Made by a program: the position numbers and the translations under genes
Shown: positions 24,689-34,413 of the stretch, one piece after another
Numbering within the stretch: the first letter of the stretch is position 1
Layout of the letters: each line of letters starts with the position of its first letter
NCBI RefSeq assembly: GCF_042678485.1
Contig: NZ_JBHTKR010000004.1
Location: forward strand, 310,001-374,000
Direction: 5' to 3'
Source of the DNA: Seohaeicola saemankumensis
GTDB lineage: Bacteria; Pseudomonadota; Alphaproteobacteria; Rhodobacterales; Rhodobacteraceae
Length of the DNA stretch: 64,000 nucleotides
Notes under the pieces: generated by a model
Told to the model about the DNA's origin: nothing
The model's database searches: none
Seen by the model: the letters and a program-made list of their open reading frames with translations, nothing else

Positions 24689-25492
24689 TCAGCTGTAGGC
24701 ATAGACCAGCAGGGCGATGCCCAGCACCACCCGGTAGATCACGTAGGGTGTGAAACTGACGCTGCGCAGCAGGCGCATCATCAGACTAAGCGCCAGCAAG
24801 GCTGCGAAAAACGCAAAGACCGCCGCGATGGCGCCATCGCGCGCCGCAGCGGCATCCGCGTTCATCGCGACCTCTGCGCCCAGCAGAATGCCCGAAGCGG
24901 CGATTGTCGGGATCGACATCAGCATCGACAGTTTGGCGGCATCGTGGCGCGCATAACCCAGCAGCCGCCCGCCGGTGATCGTGATGCCGGACCGGGAGGT
25001 TCCGGGAATAAGGGCCACGACCTGCCAGAGTCCCATGATCAACGCATCGCGGAGTGACCATGTGTCGGTCGTCTTTGCATTGGGGCCGCGCTGGTCCGCC
25101 CAATAGAGGACCAGACCGAAGATCAGCATCGTCCAGCCGATCACCACAGGGCCGCGCATCATGTCGTCCAGCCCCGTGACATTCAGGATCAGTCCGACGA
25201 TCACAACCGGGATGGTCGCGATGACAAGGCACAAGGCCAGCCAAGCGCCCTGCGTGTCGATGCGACCCCGCAACAGGCGCGGTATGCCTGCCAGCCCCAT
25301 CCGCACGTCAGGCCAGAAATAAAGAATCACGGCCAGCAGCGTGCCGACATGTACCGCCACGTCGATGACCTGTCCCTGATCCTGCATGCCGGTCAGAGCG
25401 GGCAATAAAATCAGGTGACCTGAGGAGGAAACCGGCAGAAACTCGGTTATGCCTTGAATGATGGCGACCAGAAAAAGATGGAAGAGAGGCAT
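24689..25492 (-). CDS. uppP: Undecaprenyl-diphosphate phosphatase
   Basis: A 267-residue membrane protein that recycles undecaprenyl pyrophosphate to the monophosphate carrier for peptidoglycan and EPS. Both family motifs are visible: IIQGITEFLPVSSSGHL near the N-terminus and LIPGTSRSGITITGGRLLG in the second half, with about eight helices. The ATG at 25492 (MPLFHLFLVAI) gives the normal N-terminus; the ten extra residues of the longer frame are dropped. It stops 6 bases from the convergent NDUFA9-like gene. Confidence 0.93.
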   Translation of the reverse strand: MPLFHLFLVAIIQGITEFLPVSSSGHLILLPALTGMQDQGQVIDVAVHVGTLLAVILYFWPDVRMGLAGIPRLLRGRIDTQGAWLALCLVIATIPVVIVGLILNVTGLDDMMRGPVVIGWTMLIFGLVLYWADQRGPNAKTTDTWSLRDALIMGLWQVVALIPGTSRSGITITGGRLLGYARHDAAKLSMLMSIPTIAASGILLGAEVAMNADAAAARDGAIAAVFAFFAALLALSLMMRLLRSVSFTPYVIYRVVLGIALLVYAYS

Positions 25493-25601
25493 CGGGCTTA
25501 TCCTCGGCTCTGTGCTGCGCACCCTATAAGGTATTGTCCTGTTTAGGAAAGAGTCTATTTAGGACCGATGCGGACCCAAAAATGACACCCTTTGGCGCAA
25601 A

Positions 25602-25618
25602 TTGCTGCGCGGCAGCAA
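25602..25618. promoter_or_regulatory. 7-base palindrome between uppP and gltD
   Basis: TTGCTGC (25602-25608) and GCAGCAA (25612-25618) are perfectly symmetric around a 3-base centre, in the divergent intergenic space 92 bases before the gltD start. It could be a regulator site for the glutamate synthase genes or a small RNA hairpin. No known consensus was matched. Confidence 0.35.
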
Positions 25619-25710
25619 ATAAAATCGTATTATAGGTCAATACTGCTGACTTTTAATGCGAAAGCGCTTGGTTTAGAAGGACGCCAAACAGTCCTGAACG
25701 GAGCTTTGTC

Positions 25711-27144
25711 GTGGCCAAGCAACCTATGCTGAAATTCGTCTCTGTGGAACGCGACATGCCGGAAAAGCGTGGCGCTGAATCGCGCAGGCATGATTTCAAT
25801 GAAATCTATGCGGAATTCGCGGATGCGAAGGCTAAGGAACAGGCCAGCCGGTGCAGCCAGTGCGGTGTTCCCTACTGCCAGACGCATTGCCCGTTGCACA
25901 ACAATATCCCTGACTGGTTGCGCCTGACCGCCGAAGGACGTCTGCAGGAAGCCTATGAAATCAGCCAGGCCACGAATACCTTCCCCGAGATTTGTGGGCG
26001 GATCTGCCCGCAGGATCGTCTGTGCGAAGGCAATTGCGTCATTGAACAGTCCGGGCATGGAACTGTGACAATCGGCGCGGTCGAGAAATACATCACGGAT
26101 ACGGCGTGGGAAAATGGCTGGGTCAAGCCGATCGTGCCGGCAATGGAACGTGACCAGTCCGTGGGCATCATCGGCGCCGGACCCGGTGGCCTTGCGGCGG
26201 CGGATGTACTGCGCCGTGCCGGCGTGCAGGTGACGATCTATGACCGCTATGACCGCGCCGGCGGCTTGCTGACTTATGGCATTCCCGGCTTCAAGCTGGA
26301 AAAAGACGTGGTGATGCGCCGCAACGAACAGCTGGAACAGGGCGGTGTGGAATTCGTGCTGAACTGCAATGTCGGCGAGGACATCAGCTTTGATGCCATC
26401 CGTGGCAAGCATGACGCGGTTGTCATCGCCACCGGCGTCTACAAGACCCGCGATCTGGAAGGCCCCGGCGCAGACGCCGAAGGCATCGTGCGGGCAATTG
26501 ATTACCTGACAGCGTCCAACCGGAAAAGCTTTGGTGACGACGTGCCCGAATACGACAACGGCGAATTGAACGCTGCCGGCAAGCGCGTCGTCGTGATCGG
26601 CGGCGGTGATACCGCGATGGATTGCGTCCGCACCGCAATCCGTCAGGGCGCGACCTCGGTGAAATGTCTCTATCGCCGCGACCGCGCAAACATGCCCGGC
26701 AGCCAGCGCGAAGTGCAGAACGCCGAAGAAGAAGGTGTGGTCTTGGAATGGCTGAGCGCGCCCAAGGGCTTTGTCGGCGAACCGGTAACCGGCGTGATCG
26801 TGCAGAAGATGCGTCTTGGTGCTCCGGATGCTTCCGGCCGTCAGTCGCCCGAGGTGATCGAGGGCGCCGACTATGTCGAGGATGCGGATATCGTGATCAA
26901 GGCGCTGGGCTTCGAGCCCGAGGATCTGCCCAAGCTGTGGGGTGTTGAAGGTCTGGATGTGACCCGTTGGGGCACGATCCGGGCGGAATACACAACCGGC
27001 AAGACCAGCCTCGATGGCGTCTATGCCGTCGGCGATATCGTACGCGGCGCCAGCCTTGTTGTCTGGGCGATCCGCGACGGACGTGATTCGGCGCAGGCGG
27101 TTCTGGAATACCTCAACGGCGCGCGCGCCGTGGCGGCAGAGTGA
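25711..27144 (+). CDS. gltD: Glutamate synthase (NADPH) small subunit
   Basis: A 477-residue beta subunit passing electrons from NADPH through FAD to the large subunit, which makes two glutamate from glutamine and 2-oxoglutarate. The N-terminus has the [4Fe-4S] cysteines of CSQCGVPYCQTHC (C48, C51, C56, C60) and a second set in ICGRICPQDRLCEGNC. FAD site VGIIGAGPGGLAAADVL, NADPH site VVVIGGGDTAMDCVRTA, C-terminal GDIVRGASLVVWAIRDGRD. The GTG start has GGAG 7 bases upstream. It precedes gltB by 97 bases; together they form the ammonia assimilation operon. Confidence 0.95.
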   Translation: MAKQPMLKFVSVERDMPEKRGAESRRHDFNEIYAEFADAKAKEQASRCSQCGVPYCQTHCPLHNNIPDWLRLTAEGRLQEAYEISQATNTFPEICGRICPQDRLCEGNCVIEQSGHGTVTIGAVEKYITDTAWENGWVKPIVPAMERDQSVGIIGAGPGGLAAADVLRRAGVQVTIYDRYDRAGGLLTYGIPGFKLEKDVVMRRNEQLEQGGVEFVLNCNVGEDISFDAIRGKHDAVVIATGVYKTRDLEGPGADAEGIVRAIDYLTASNRKSFGDDVPEYDNGELNAAGKRVVVIGGGDTAMDCVRTAIRQGATSVKCLYRRDRANMPGSQREVQNAEEEGVVLEWLSAPKGFVGEPVTGVIVQKMRLGAPDASGRQSPEVIEGADYVEDADIVIKALGFEPEDLPKLWGVEGLDVTRWGTIRAEYTTGKTSLDGVYAVGDIVRGASLVVWAIRDGRDSAQAVLEYLNGARAVAAE

Positions 27145-27241
27145 AAGGACGGCGCGGGCCATGGGGCACCGCGCCGCAAATCAGATGATCTCCGAACAGG
27201 GCAGGACGCCCGTTCCGGCAGAATAGCGAAAGGCAGACGCC

Positions 27242-30200
27242 ATGACCAAATATGATGAAAGCTGGGCCGCCGCCGAAGAAGCCAAGCGCAAGTGGATGGC
27301 TGAGAACGGTCTTTACGCCGAGGAAGAAGAGCATTCTTCCTGCGGTGTTGGTCTTGTGGTGTCCATCGACGGCAAGCCGTCGCGCAAGGTTGTCGAAAAC
27401 GGAATCAACGCGCTGAAGGCGATCTGGCACCGGGGTGCCGTGGATGCCGATGGCAAGACCGGCGATGGCGCGGGCATTCACGTGCAGATCCCGGTTCCGT
27501 TTTTCTATGATCAGATCCGGCGCACCGGACACGAGCCCAAGACCGATCACCTGATGGCCGTGGGTCAGGTTTTCCTGCCGCGCACCAACTTCGGCGCTCA
27601 GGAAACCTGCCGGACCATCGTGGAAACCGAAGTCCTGCGCATGGGCTATTACATCTATGGCTGGCGTCACGTGCCGGTCGATATTTCCTGCCTTGGTGAA
27701 AAGGCCAACGCGACCCGCCCGGAAATCGAGCAGATCCTGATTTCCAACATCAAGGGTGTGGACGAGGAAACCTTCGAGCGCGAGCTTTACGTGATCCGCC
27801 GCCGGATCGAAAAGGCGGCAATCGCCGCCGGCATTCAGGGGATGTATATCTGTTCGCTGTCCTGCCGGTCGATCATCTACAAGGGGATGATGCTGGCCGA
27901 ACAGGTTGCGGAATTCTATCCCGACCTTCAGGATCCCCGTTTCGAAAGCGCATTCGCGATCTATCACCAGCGCTATTCCACCAACACTTTCCCGCAATGG
28001 TGGCTGGCGCAGCCCTTCCGCATGCTGGCCCACAACGGCGAGATCAACACCCTGCGCGGCAACGTCAACTGGATGAAAAGCCATGAAATCCGCATGGCCT
28101 CCAGCGCGTTCGGTGACCTGGCCGAGGATATCAAGCCGATCGTGCAGGCCGGATCGTCCGACTCCGCCGCCCTTGACTCGGTGTTCGAGGTTCTGGTGCG
28201 CGCGGGCCGTTCCGCCCCCATGGCGAAAACCATGCTGGTGCCGGAATCCTGGTCCAAGCAGGCCGTCGAACTGCCGCAAAGCTGGCGCGACATGTATTCC
28301 TACTGCAACTCGGTGATGGAACCCTGGGATGGCCCGGCCGCCCTTGCGATGACTGATGGCCGCTGGGTTTGCGCGGGTCTTGACCGCAACGGCCTGCGTC
28401 CGATGCGCTATGTCGTGACCGGTGATGGTCTGCTGATCGCTGGTTCCGAGGCCGGGATGGTCCCGATCAAGGAAGCCACGGTGCGCGAAAAGGGCGCCCT
28501 GGGGCCGGGACAGTTGATTGCCGTCGACATGAAGGAAGGCAAGCTGTTCCACGATTCCGAAATCAAGGACCGTCTTGCCGCGGCCCAGCCTTTCGGTGAA
28601 TGGGTCGGCAAGATCAACGAACTGGATGACGCCCTGGCCGGGGTCAGCGAAGCGGCGATGTTCACCGGCGCAGAACTGCGCAAGCGGCAGATCGCGGCTG
28701 GCTATACGATCGAGGAACTGGAACAGATCCTTGCCCCCATGGCAGAGGACGGCAAGGAAACGCTGGCCTCCATGGGTGATGATACGCCCGCCGCGGTGCT
28801 GTCGACCAAGTACCGCCCGCTGTCGCACTTCTTCCGCCAGAACTTCAGCCAGGTGACCAACCCGCCGATCGACTCCTTGCGCGAATTCCGCGTGATGAGT
28901 CTGAAGACCCGTTTCGGCAACCTCAAGAACGTTCTGGATGAAAGCAGCGCGCAGACCGAGATCCTTGTGCTGGACAGCCCGTTTGTCGGCAATGCCCAGT
29001 GGGATGAGGTGACGCGCAATTTCAACGCGCCCCTGGTCGAGATCGATTGCACCTTCCCGGTGGGCGATGATCATGATGCGCTCCGCAAAGGGCTGGAGCG
29101 TATCCGCGCCGAAGCCGAAGACGCGGTGCGGTCCGGTGCCGGACATCTTGTTCTGACCGACCACAAGCAAGGCACGGACAAGGTGCCGATGCCGATGATC
29201 CTGGCAACCAGTGCCGTGCATTCGCATCTGACGCGCAAGGGTCTGCGGACTTTCTGCTCGCTCAACGTGCGCTCGGCGGAATGTATTGATCCGCATTACT
29301 TCGCCGTGCTGATCGGTTGTGGCGCCACTGTCGTGAACCCCTACCTGGCCGAGGACAGCATCGCTGACCGCATCTCGCGCGGGTTGATCGACGGCTCGCT
29401 GACCCAGGCGATGCGCCGCTACCGCGAAGCGATTGATCAGGGTCTTCTGAAAATCATGGCGAAGATGGGGATCTCGGTTCTGTCGTCCTATCGTGGCGGC
29501 CTGAACTTCGAAGCGGTCGGCCTGTCGCGCGCCATGTGCGCCGAATATTTCCCCGGCATGACCAGCCGGATCAGCGGTATCGGCGTGACCGGTATCCAGC
29601 GCAAGGCCGAGGAGGTCCATAACAAGGGCTGGCTGAGCGGCATGGACGTTCTGCCGATCGGCGGTTTCTACAAGGCGCGCCGCTCGGGCGAGACCCATGC
29701 CTGGGAAGCGACCTCGATGCATCTGCTGCAGACGGCCTGCAACAAGGCCAGCTTCGAAATCTGGAAGCAGTATTCGGCAAAGATGCAGGCGATGCCGCCG
29801 ATCCATCTGCGCGATCTGCTGGCGATCAAACCGATGGGCGCGCCGATCCCGATCGAAGAGGTGGAAAGCATCACCTCTATCCGCAAACGTTTCGTGACGC
29901 CGGGCATGTCGCTTGGGGCATTGTCGCCTGAGGCGCACAAGACCCTGAACGTCGCCATGAACCGTATCGGCGCCAAGTCGGATAGCGGCGAGGGTGGCGA
30001 AGACCCGGCGCATTTCGTGCCGGAACCCAATGGCGACAACCCCAGCGCCAAGATCAAGCAGGTGGCATCGGGTCGTTTCGGCGTGACCGCTGAATACCTG
30101 AACCAGTGCGAAGAGCTTGAGATCAAGGTGGCCCAGGGTGCCAAGCCCGGCGAAGGTGGCCAGCTGCCCGGCATGAAGGTCACCGACCTGATCGCCCGTC

Positions 30201-31780
30201 TGCGCCATTCGACAAAGGGCGTGACCCTGATCAGCCCGCCGCCGCATCACGACATCTATTCGATCGAGGATCTGGCGCAGCTGATCTATGACCTCAAGCA
30301 GATCAACCCGCGCGCCAAGGTCACCGTCAAGCTGGTGGCACAGTCCGGCGTCGGCACGATTGCGGCAGGCGTGGCCAAGGCCAAGGCCGATATCATCCTG
30401 ATTTCGGGTCACAATGGCGGCACCGGGGCAAGCCCGGCAACTTCGATCAAATACGCGGGCCTGCCGTGGGAAATGGGCCTGACCGAAGCGCATCAGGTTC
30501 TGTCCATGAACAACCTGCGTGACCGGATCACCCTGCGGACCGATGGCGGCCTGCGGACGGGGCGTGATATCGTGATGGCCGCTATGATGGGCGCCGAGGA
30601 ATACGGGATCGGCACCGCAGCGCTGATCGCGATGGGTTGCATCATGGTGCGCCAGTGCCAGTCGAACACTTGCCCTGTGGGTGTCTGCACCCAGGACGAG
30701 GCGCTGCGCGCCAAGTTCACCGGGACTGCCGACAAGGTGGTGAACCTGATCACCTTCTACGCGCAGGAAGTGCGTGAGATCCTGGCAAGCATCGGGGCGC
30801 GCAGTCTGGATGATGTGATCGGCCGCGCCGATCTTCTCAGCCAGGTCAGCCGTGGCTCGGCACATCTGGACGATCTGGACCTGAACCCGCTGCTGATCAC
30901 CGTCGATGGCGCCGGCGATATCGTTTACGATCGCGCCAAGCCGCGCAACGTGGTGCCTGACACGCTGGACGCGGAAATCGTTCGCGATGCGGCACGGTTC
31001 CTGGAAGATGGTGAAAAGATGCAACTGTCCTACGCGGTGCAGAACACGCACCGCACCGTCGGCACGCGCGTTTCCAGCCATATCGTCAAGCGTTTTGGCA
31101 TGCGCAACGCGCTGCAGCCGAACCACCTGACAGTGAAATTGACCGGGTCGGCTGGTCAGAGCCTTGGCGCTTTCGCGGCACCTGGGCTGAAGCTGGAAGT
31201 GTCGGGTGACGCCAATGATTATGTCGGCAAGGGCCTGTCCGGTGGCACCATCGTAGTGCGCCCGCCGATGGCCAGCCCGTTGACCGCATCCGAGAACACG
31301 ATCATCGGCAACACGGTGCTGTACGGGGCGACGGATGGCTACCTGTTTGCCGCCGGTCGCGCGGGCGAACGCTTTGCCGTGCGCAACTCGGGGGCCAAGG
31401 TCGTGATCGAAGGGTGCGGCAGCAATGGTTGCGAATACATGACCGGTGGCGTCGCTGTCATCCTTGGTGAAATCGGGGCCAACTTCGGTGCCGGGATGAC
31501 CGGTGGCATGGCCTATCTTTATGATCCGAACGGCATTGCCGCGAAGATGATGAACATGGAAACCCTGGTGACCTGCCCGGTGTCTGTTGCTTACTGGGAA
31601 GATCAACTGAAGGGCCTGATCGAACGCCATCTGGCCGAAACCGGAAGCCGTCGCGCTGCCGATATCCTTCAGCACTGGGAGCAGGAGGTCGGGCATTTCG
31701 TGCAGGTTTGCCCGAAAGAGATGCTGATCCATATTCCGCACCCCCTGGCCTTGGAAGAGCGCGCATTGCCTGCCGAATAA
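27242..31780 (+). CDS. gltB: Glutamate synthase (NADPH) large subunit
   Basis: A 1512-residue alpha subunit with the full set of domains. A class-II glutamine amidotransferase domain has nucleophile C34 (HSSCGVGLV, so a 33-residue propeptide is expected). A central domain and an FMN-binding synthase domain (DSGEGGEDPAHF, LISGHNGGTGASP) follow. The iron-sulfur loop is CIMVRQCQSNTCPVGVC, and a C-terminal GXGXG beta-helix domain (GLSGGTIVVRPP, EGCGSNGCEYMTGGVAVILG) closes the protein. Length is normal. A hairpin terminator follows the stop. Very long antisense open frames cover this gene and gltD, but they are codon-bias shadows. Confidence 0.96.
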   Translation: MTKYDESWAAAEEAKRKWMAENGLYAEEEEHSSCGVGLVVSIDGKPSRKVVENGINALKAIWHRGAVDADGKTGDGAGIHVQIPVPFFYDQIRRTGHEPKTDHLMAVGQVFLPRTNFGAQETCRTIVETEVLRMGYYIYGWRHVPVDISCLGEKANATRPEIEQILISNIKGVDEETFERELYVIRRRIEKAAIAAGIQGMYICSLSCRSIIYKGMMLAEQVAEFYPDLQDPRFESAFAIYHQRYSTNTFPQWWLAQPFRMLAHNGEINTLRGNVNWMKSHEIRMASSAFGDLAEDIKPIVQAGSSDSAALDSVFEVLVRAGRSAPMAKTMLVPESWSKQAVELPQSWRDMYSYCNSVMEPWDGPAALAMTDGRWVCAGLDRNGLRPMRYVVTGDGLLIAGSEAGMVPIKEATVREKGALGPGQLIAVDMKEGKLFHDSEIKDRLAAAQPFGEWVGKINELDDALAGVSEAAMFTGAELRKRQIAAGYTIEELEQILAPMAEDGKETLASMGDDTPAAVLSTKYRPLSHFFRQNFSQVTNPPIDSLREFRVMSLKTRFGNLKNVLDESSAQTEILVLDSPFVGNAQWDEVTRNFNAPLVEIDCTFPVGDDHDALRKGLERIRAEAEDAVRSGAGHLVLTDHKQGTDKVPMPMILATSAVHSHLTRKGLRTFCSLNVRSAECIDPHYFAVLIGCGATVVNPYLAEDSIADRISRGLIDGSLTQAMRRYREAIDQGLLKIMAKMGISVLSSYRGGLNFEAVGLSRAMCAEYFPGMTSRISGIGVTGIQRKAEEVHNKGWLSGMDVLPIGGFYKARRSGETHAWEATSMHLLQTACNKASFEIWKQYSAKMQAMPPIHLRDLLAIKPMGAPIPIEEVESITSIRKRFVTPGMSLGALSPEAHKTLNVAMNRIGAKSDSGEGGEDPAHFVPEPNGDNPSAKIKQVASGRFGVTAEYLNQCEELEIKVAQGAKPGEGGQLPGMKVTDLIARLRHSTKGVTLISPPPHHDIYSIEDLAQLIYDLKQINPRAKVTVKLVAQSGVGTIAAGVAKAKADIILISGHNGGTGASPATSIKYAGLPWEMGLTEAHQVLSMNNLRDRITLRTDGGLRTGRDIVMAAMMGAEEYGIGTAALIAMGCIMVRQCQSNTCPVGVCTQDEALRAKFTGTADKVVNLITFYAQEVREILASIGARSLDDVIGRADLLSQVSRGSAHLDDLDLNPLLITVDGAGDIVYDRAKPRNVVPDTLDAEIVRDAARFLEDGEKMQLSYAVQNTHRTVGTRVSSHIVKRFGMRNALQPNHLTVKLTGSAGQSLGAFAAPGLKLEVSGDANDYVGKGLSGGTIVVRPPMASPLTASENTIIGNTVLYGATDGYLFAAGRAGERFAVRNSGAKVVIEGCGSNGCEYMTGGVAVILGEIGANFGAGMTGGMAYLYDPNGIAAKMMNMETLVTCPVSVAYWEDQLKGLIERHLAETGSRRAADILQHWEQEVGHFVQVCPKEMLIHIPHPLALEERALPAE

Positions 31781-31812
31781 AACAACCAGTAGGCGATTAC
31801 TAAAATTCAAGG

Positions 31813-31844
31813 AAACCCGGCAATTAAGGCGCCGGGTTTTCTTA
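31813..31844 (+). terminator. Rho-independent terminator after gltB
   Basis: AAACCCGGC (31813-31821) pairs perfectly with GCCGGGTTT (31831-31839) around a 9-base loop and continues into TTTTCTTAATTTT. A classic terminator 33 bases past the gltB stop. Confidence 0.85.
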
Positions 31845-31918
31845 ATTTTGCCATTTGTCAGATTTAATTAAGACAAGAAAAACCGCTTAAGTTGTTTAAA
31901 CTTTTTGCGGTAGGCATG

Positions 31919-32827
31919 ATGCCCGGCACGTACAGCTTCAGCTTCTTTTCGATCGATCCGGGAAATCCGCCGGCGCGCAACAGCGCGCTCACCCCTTCAA
32001 CGCTGACCGTCACGGATCAGAACGACAACGGGATCATCGGCACATCGCAAGGTGACACGATTGGCGGTTTCACCGTCGCCAGCGTTTGGGTGGGTGATAC
32101 CATCACGGTCAGAGTCGACGGGAAAAACGTTACTATTACGGGTGTAACCTTCTACCGGACCGGCGCTTCTGCGGTTTTCATGCCAACAGATGGCACTGTC
32201 CTGACCAATGCGACATTCCGCTCGGCGACATATGTAAATACGTCCACGCAGTACACCTTGCCCCCGGTGCCCTGTTTTGTTGCGGGCACGTTGATTTTCA
32301 CCGCGCAGGGCGCTCGTCCTGTCGAAACCCTGAAACCCGGTGATTTGATCCTGACCCGCGACAGCGGCATGCGCCCGTTGCGCTGGATCGGTCAGACGAC
32401 TGTCAGTGGCCAGGATCGGTTTGCTCCGATCCGGTTCATGCCTGGCACCTGCGGAAACACGAACCAGTTGCTGGTGTCACCAAACCACAGGATTCTGGTC
32501 ACCGGCTGGAAAGCCGAGATGTACTTTGGCGAGCGTGAGATCCTTGTTCCCGCCAAGACGCTGGTCAACGGTGACACCATCATGTCGGCCCCCTGCGAGA
32601 CGGTGACCTATGTCCACTTGCTGCTGGACCGTCATGAAGTGATCTTTGCCGAAGGCGCGGCGACCGAAAGTCTGCATCCCGGCGACTACCTTCTGGCCGG
32701 AGCCGATGAAACCGCTGCCGAGATCCTGGCACTGTTCCCGGAATTGGCCACCGAATCCGGTCGGCGCAGATGGAAATCCGCACGCAGTATTGCAAGAACC
32801 CGCGAGGCAAGGCTTCTGGCAGCATGA
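31919..32827 (+). CDS. Hint-domain (hedgehog/intein) protein
   Basis: 302 residues from the preferred ATG at 31919 (MPGTYSFSFFSIDPG). The N-terminal about 115 residues are beta-rich with repeated Thr/Val/Gly. The Hint domain starts at C119 (PCFVAGTLIFTAQGARPVE), then PGDLILTRDSGMRPLRWIG, LLVSPNHRILV and a C-terminal half (TYVHLLLDRHEVIFAEGA, TESLHPGD). This type is frequent in Rhodobacteraceae, usually attached to secreted or calcium-binding proteins; here the partner region is short. Hint domains can self-cleave at the Cys, but the activity of this group is not established. The frame also opens at a TTG (31892); GGTAGG before 31919 supports the later start. It overlaps mtgA end to start. Confidence 0.75.
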   Translation: MPGTYSFSFFSIDPGNPPARNSALTPSTLTVTDQNDNGIIGTSQGDTIGGFTVASVWVGDTITVRVDGKNVTITGVTFYRTGASAVFMPTDGTVLTNATFRSATYVNTSTQYTLPPVPCFVAGTLIFTAQGARPVETLKPGDLILTRDSGMRPLRWIGQTTVSGQDRFAPIRFMPGTCGNTNQLLVSPNHRILVTGWKAEMYFGEREILVPAKTLVNGDTIMSAPCETVTYVHLLLDRHEVIFAEGAATESLHPGDYLLAGADETAAEILALFPELATESGRRRWKSARSIARTREARLLAA

Positions 32828-33598
32828 GTGGCCTTTCCGAATGCTTACAGCTTGCCTATAGCTGTGCATGTGGCACGCAAGACAAAAACAACCAGGTCCA
32901 AACCTGCTTCCTCTGCCCGGCGGTTTTCGCCTTTGCGGAGCGTCAAGCGTTGGTTTGTTGTCGGTATTCTCGGGGTCGCTGTGCTGCTTGCGGTCTGGGT
33001 GGTGTCTTACAAGGTGATCAACCCGCCCACGACAGCCTACATCCTGTCCGAAAAGCGATACCTTGGCGAAATTGACCGCCAATGGGTGGACGTCGACCTG
33101 ATCGCACCCGTGATGCTGCGGTCTGTGGTGGCCGCTGAAGATGCCAATTTCTGCCTTCACACCGGCTTTGACCTGGACGCGATCAAGACTGCCATCGAGG
33201 CTGGCGCGAACAGGGGGGCATCGACGATCACGCAGCAGGTCGTGAAGAATGCATTCCTCTGGCATGGGCGCAACTGGGGCCGCAAGGTTCTTGAAGCTCT
33301 GTTGACCCCTGTGGTTGAACTGACCTGGTCCAAGCGCCGGATTCTGGAAGTCTATCTGAACATTGCAGAATTCGACGAAGGCATTTTCGGGGTTCATGCC
33401 GCGGCATGGCACTATTTCGGAATTGGCCCCGAAAGCCTTTCGGCGCAGCAGGCTGCAAGTCTTGCAATGGTGCTGCCTGCGCCAAAGGCGCGATCAGCTT
33501 CGAATCCCAGCGCGTCACAGCGACAGCGTATCGCTCTGATCCTCGATGGGGCGCAATTGATCGCCAAGGATGGCAGGGCAACCTGTTTCGAGGATTGA
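32828..33598 (+). CDS. mtgA: Monofunctional biosynthetic peptidoglycan transglycosylase
   Basis: A 256-residue GT51 enzyme that polymerises lipid II into glycan strands at the periplasmic face. One N-terminal helix (WFVVGILGVAVLLAVWVV) is followed by the conserved motifs VVAAEDANFCLHTGFD, GASTITQQVVKNAFLW and KRRILEVYLNIAEF, then AAWHYFG and AASLAMVLPAP. The GTG at 32828 begins directly after the stop of the Hint gene. Internal GTGs at residues 13 and 15 are alternatives, and no clear ribosome site decides between them. Length fits the family. Confidence 0.92.
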   Translation: MAFPNAYSLPIAVHVARKTKTTRSKPASSARRFSPLRSVKRWFVVGILGVAVLLAVWVVSYKVINPPTTAYILSEKRYLGEIDRQWVDVDLIAPVMLRSVVAAEDANFCLHTGFDLDAIKTAIEAGANRGASTITQQVVKNAFLWHGRNWGRKVLEALLTPVVELTWSKRRILEVYLNIAEFDEGIFGVHAAAWHYFGIGPESLSAQQAASLAMVLPAPKARSASNPSASQRQRIALILDGAQLIAKDGRATCFED

Positions 33599-33657
33599 AA
33601 AACCGCGCCGGGCAGGGCATGCAGGACATAACCCGTAATTGAAGGCAACATCGTCAC

Positions 33658-34323
33658 ATGGCGCGGCTATTTCACGTTCCTCTATCTCCTTTCTGCCGAA
33701 AAGTGCGGTTGAGCCTTGCGGAGAAACGGATCGAGTGTGAGCTGGCCGAAGAACGGTATTGGGAGCCGTCACCGGATTTCCTGCGGCGCAACCCTGCCGC
33801 AAAGGTTCCGGTTCTCAAGATCGACGGCAAGACGATGTCGGAAAGCGCCGCGATCTGCGAATACCTGGAAGAAGCTTATCCAGACCCCTCTCTCATGCCG
33901 CGCGGACGGGATGAACGCTACGAGGTGCGCCGTCTTGTGTCCTGGTTTGATGACAAATTCCATCAGGAAGTAACGTCCAAACTGCTGTACGAGCGCGTGA
34001 ACAAAAAGATCATGGCCCGCGGCTTTCCAGACAGCCGCAACGTCAAGGACGGCGCAAAGGCGATCAAGTTCCACCTCGATTACATGTCTTGGTTGCTGGA
34101 TCACCGCCGCTGGCTGGCCGGTGACACGATCACGCTGGCCGATTTTGCCGCTGCGGCGCATCTGTCTTCACTGGACTACATCAGCGATGTGGACTGGAAC
34201 CGGTCGCAATCCGTCAAGGACTGGTACGCCACGATCAAGTCAAGGCCGGCATTCCGCTCGATTCTGGCGGACCAGGTCCCCGGGTTTCCGCCGCCGGCGC
34301 ATTATGCCGATCTCGATTTCTGA
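33658..34323 (+). CDS. Glutathione S-transferase family protein
   Basis: A 221-residue GST with an N-terminal thioredoxin-fold domain (LFHVPLSPFCRKVRLSLAEK, NPAAKVPVLKIDGKTMSESA, ICEYLEEAYP) and a helical C-terminal domain (RWLAGDTITLADFAAAAHLS). The SPFCRK segment carries a Cys where some classes use Ser or Tyr, pointing to a beta- or omega-like class. It may conjugate or reduce substrates with glutathione; the substrate is unknown. It lies between mtgA and queG on the same strand. Confidence 0.88.
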   Translation: MARLFHVPLSPFCRKVRLSLAEKRIECELAEERYWEPSPDFLRRNPAAKVPVLKIDGKTMSESAAICEYLEEAYPDPSLMPRGRDERYEVRRLVSWFDDKFHQEVTSKLLYERVNKKIMARGFPDSRNVKDGAKAIKFHLDYMSWLLDHRRWLAGDTITLADFAAAAHLSSLDYISDVDWNRSQSVKDWYATIKSRPAFRSILADQVPGFPPPAHYADLDF

Positions 34324-34413
34324 TAATCGCGGCCACGGACGGCGGGCACAGCCCGTTCTCCCGCCTTTGCCGTCATCCCCTGCCATTCGCGGGCAAGCAA
34401 TCGCAGGCATGCC

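Noticed and set aside
25590..25612. Possible sigma-54 promoter (TTGGCGCAAATTGCTG) before gltD
   Set aside because: The GG and GC elements are 8 bases apart, not the required 10.
25630..27162. A 510-residue open frame antisense to gltD
   Set aside because: Same explanation: gltD is clearly coding on the plus strand with all cofactor motifs.
27113..31810. A 1565-residue open frame antisense to gltB
   Set aside because: It exactly mirrors gltB and reads His/Arg/Gln-rich without domains; open antisense frames are common in GC-rich genes with strong codon bias.
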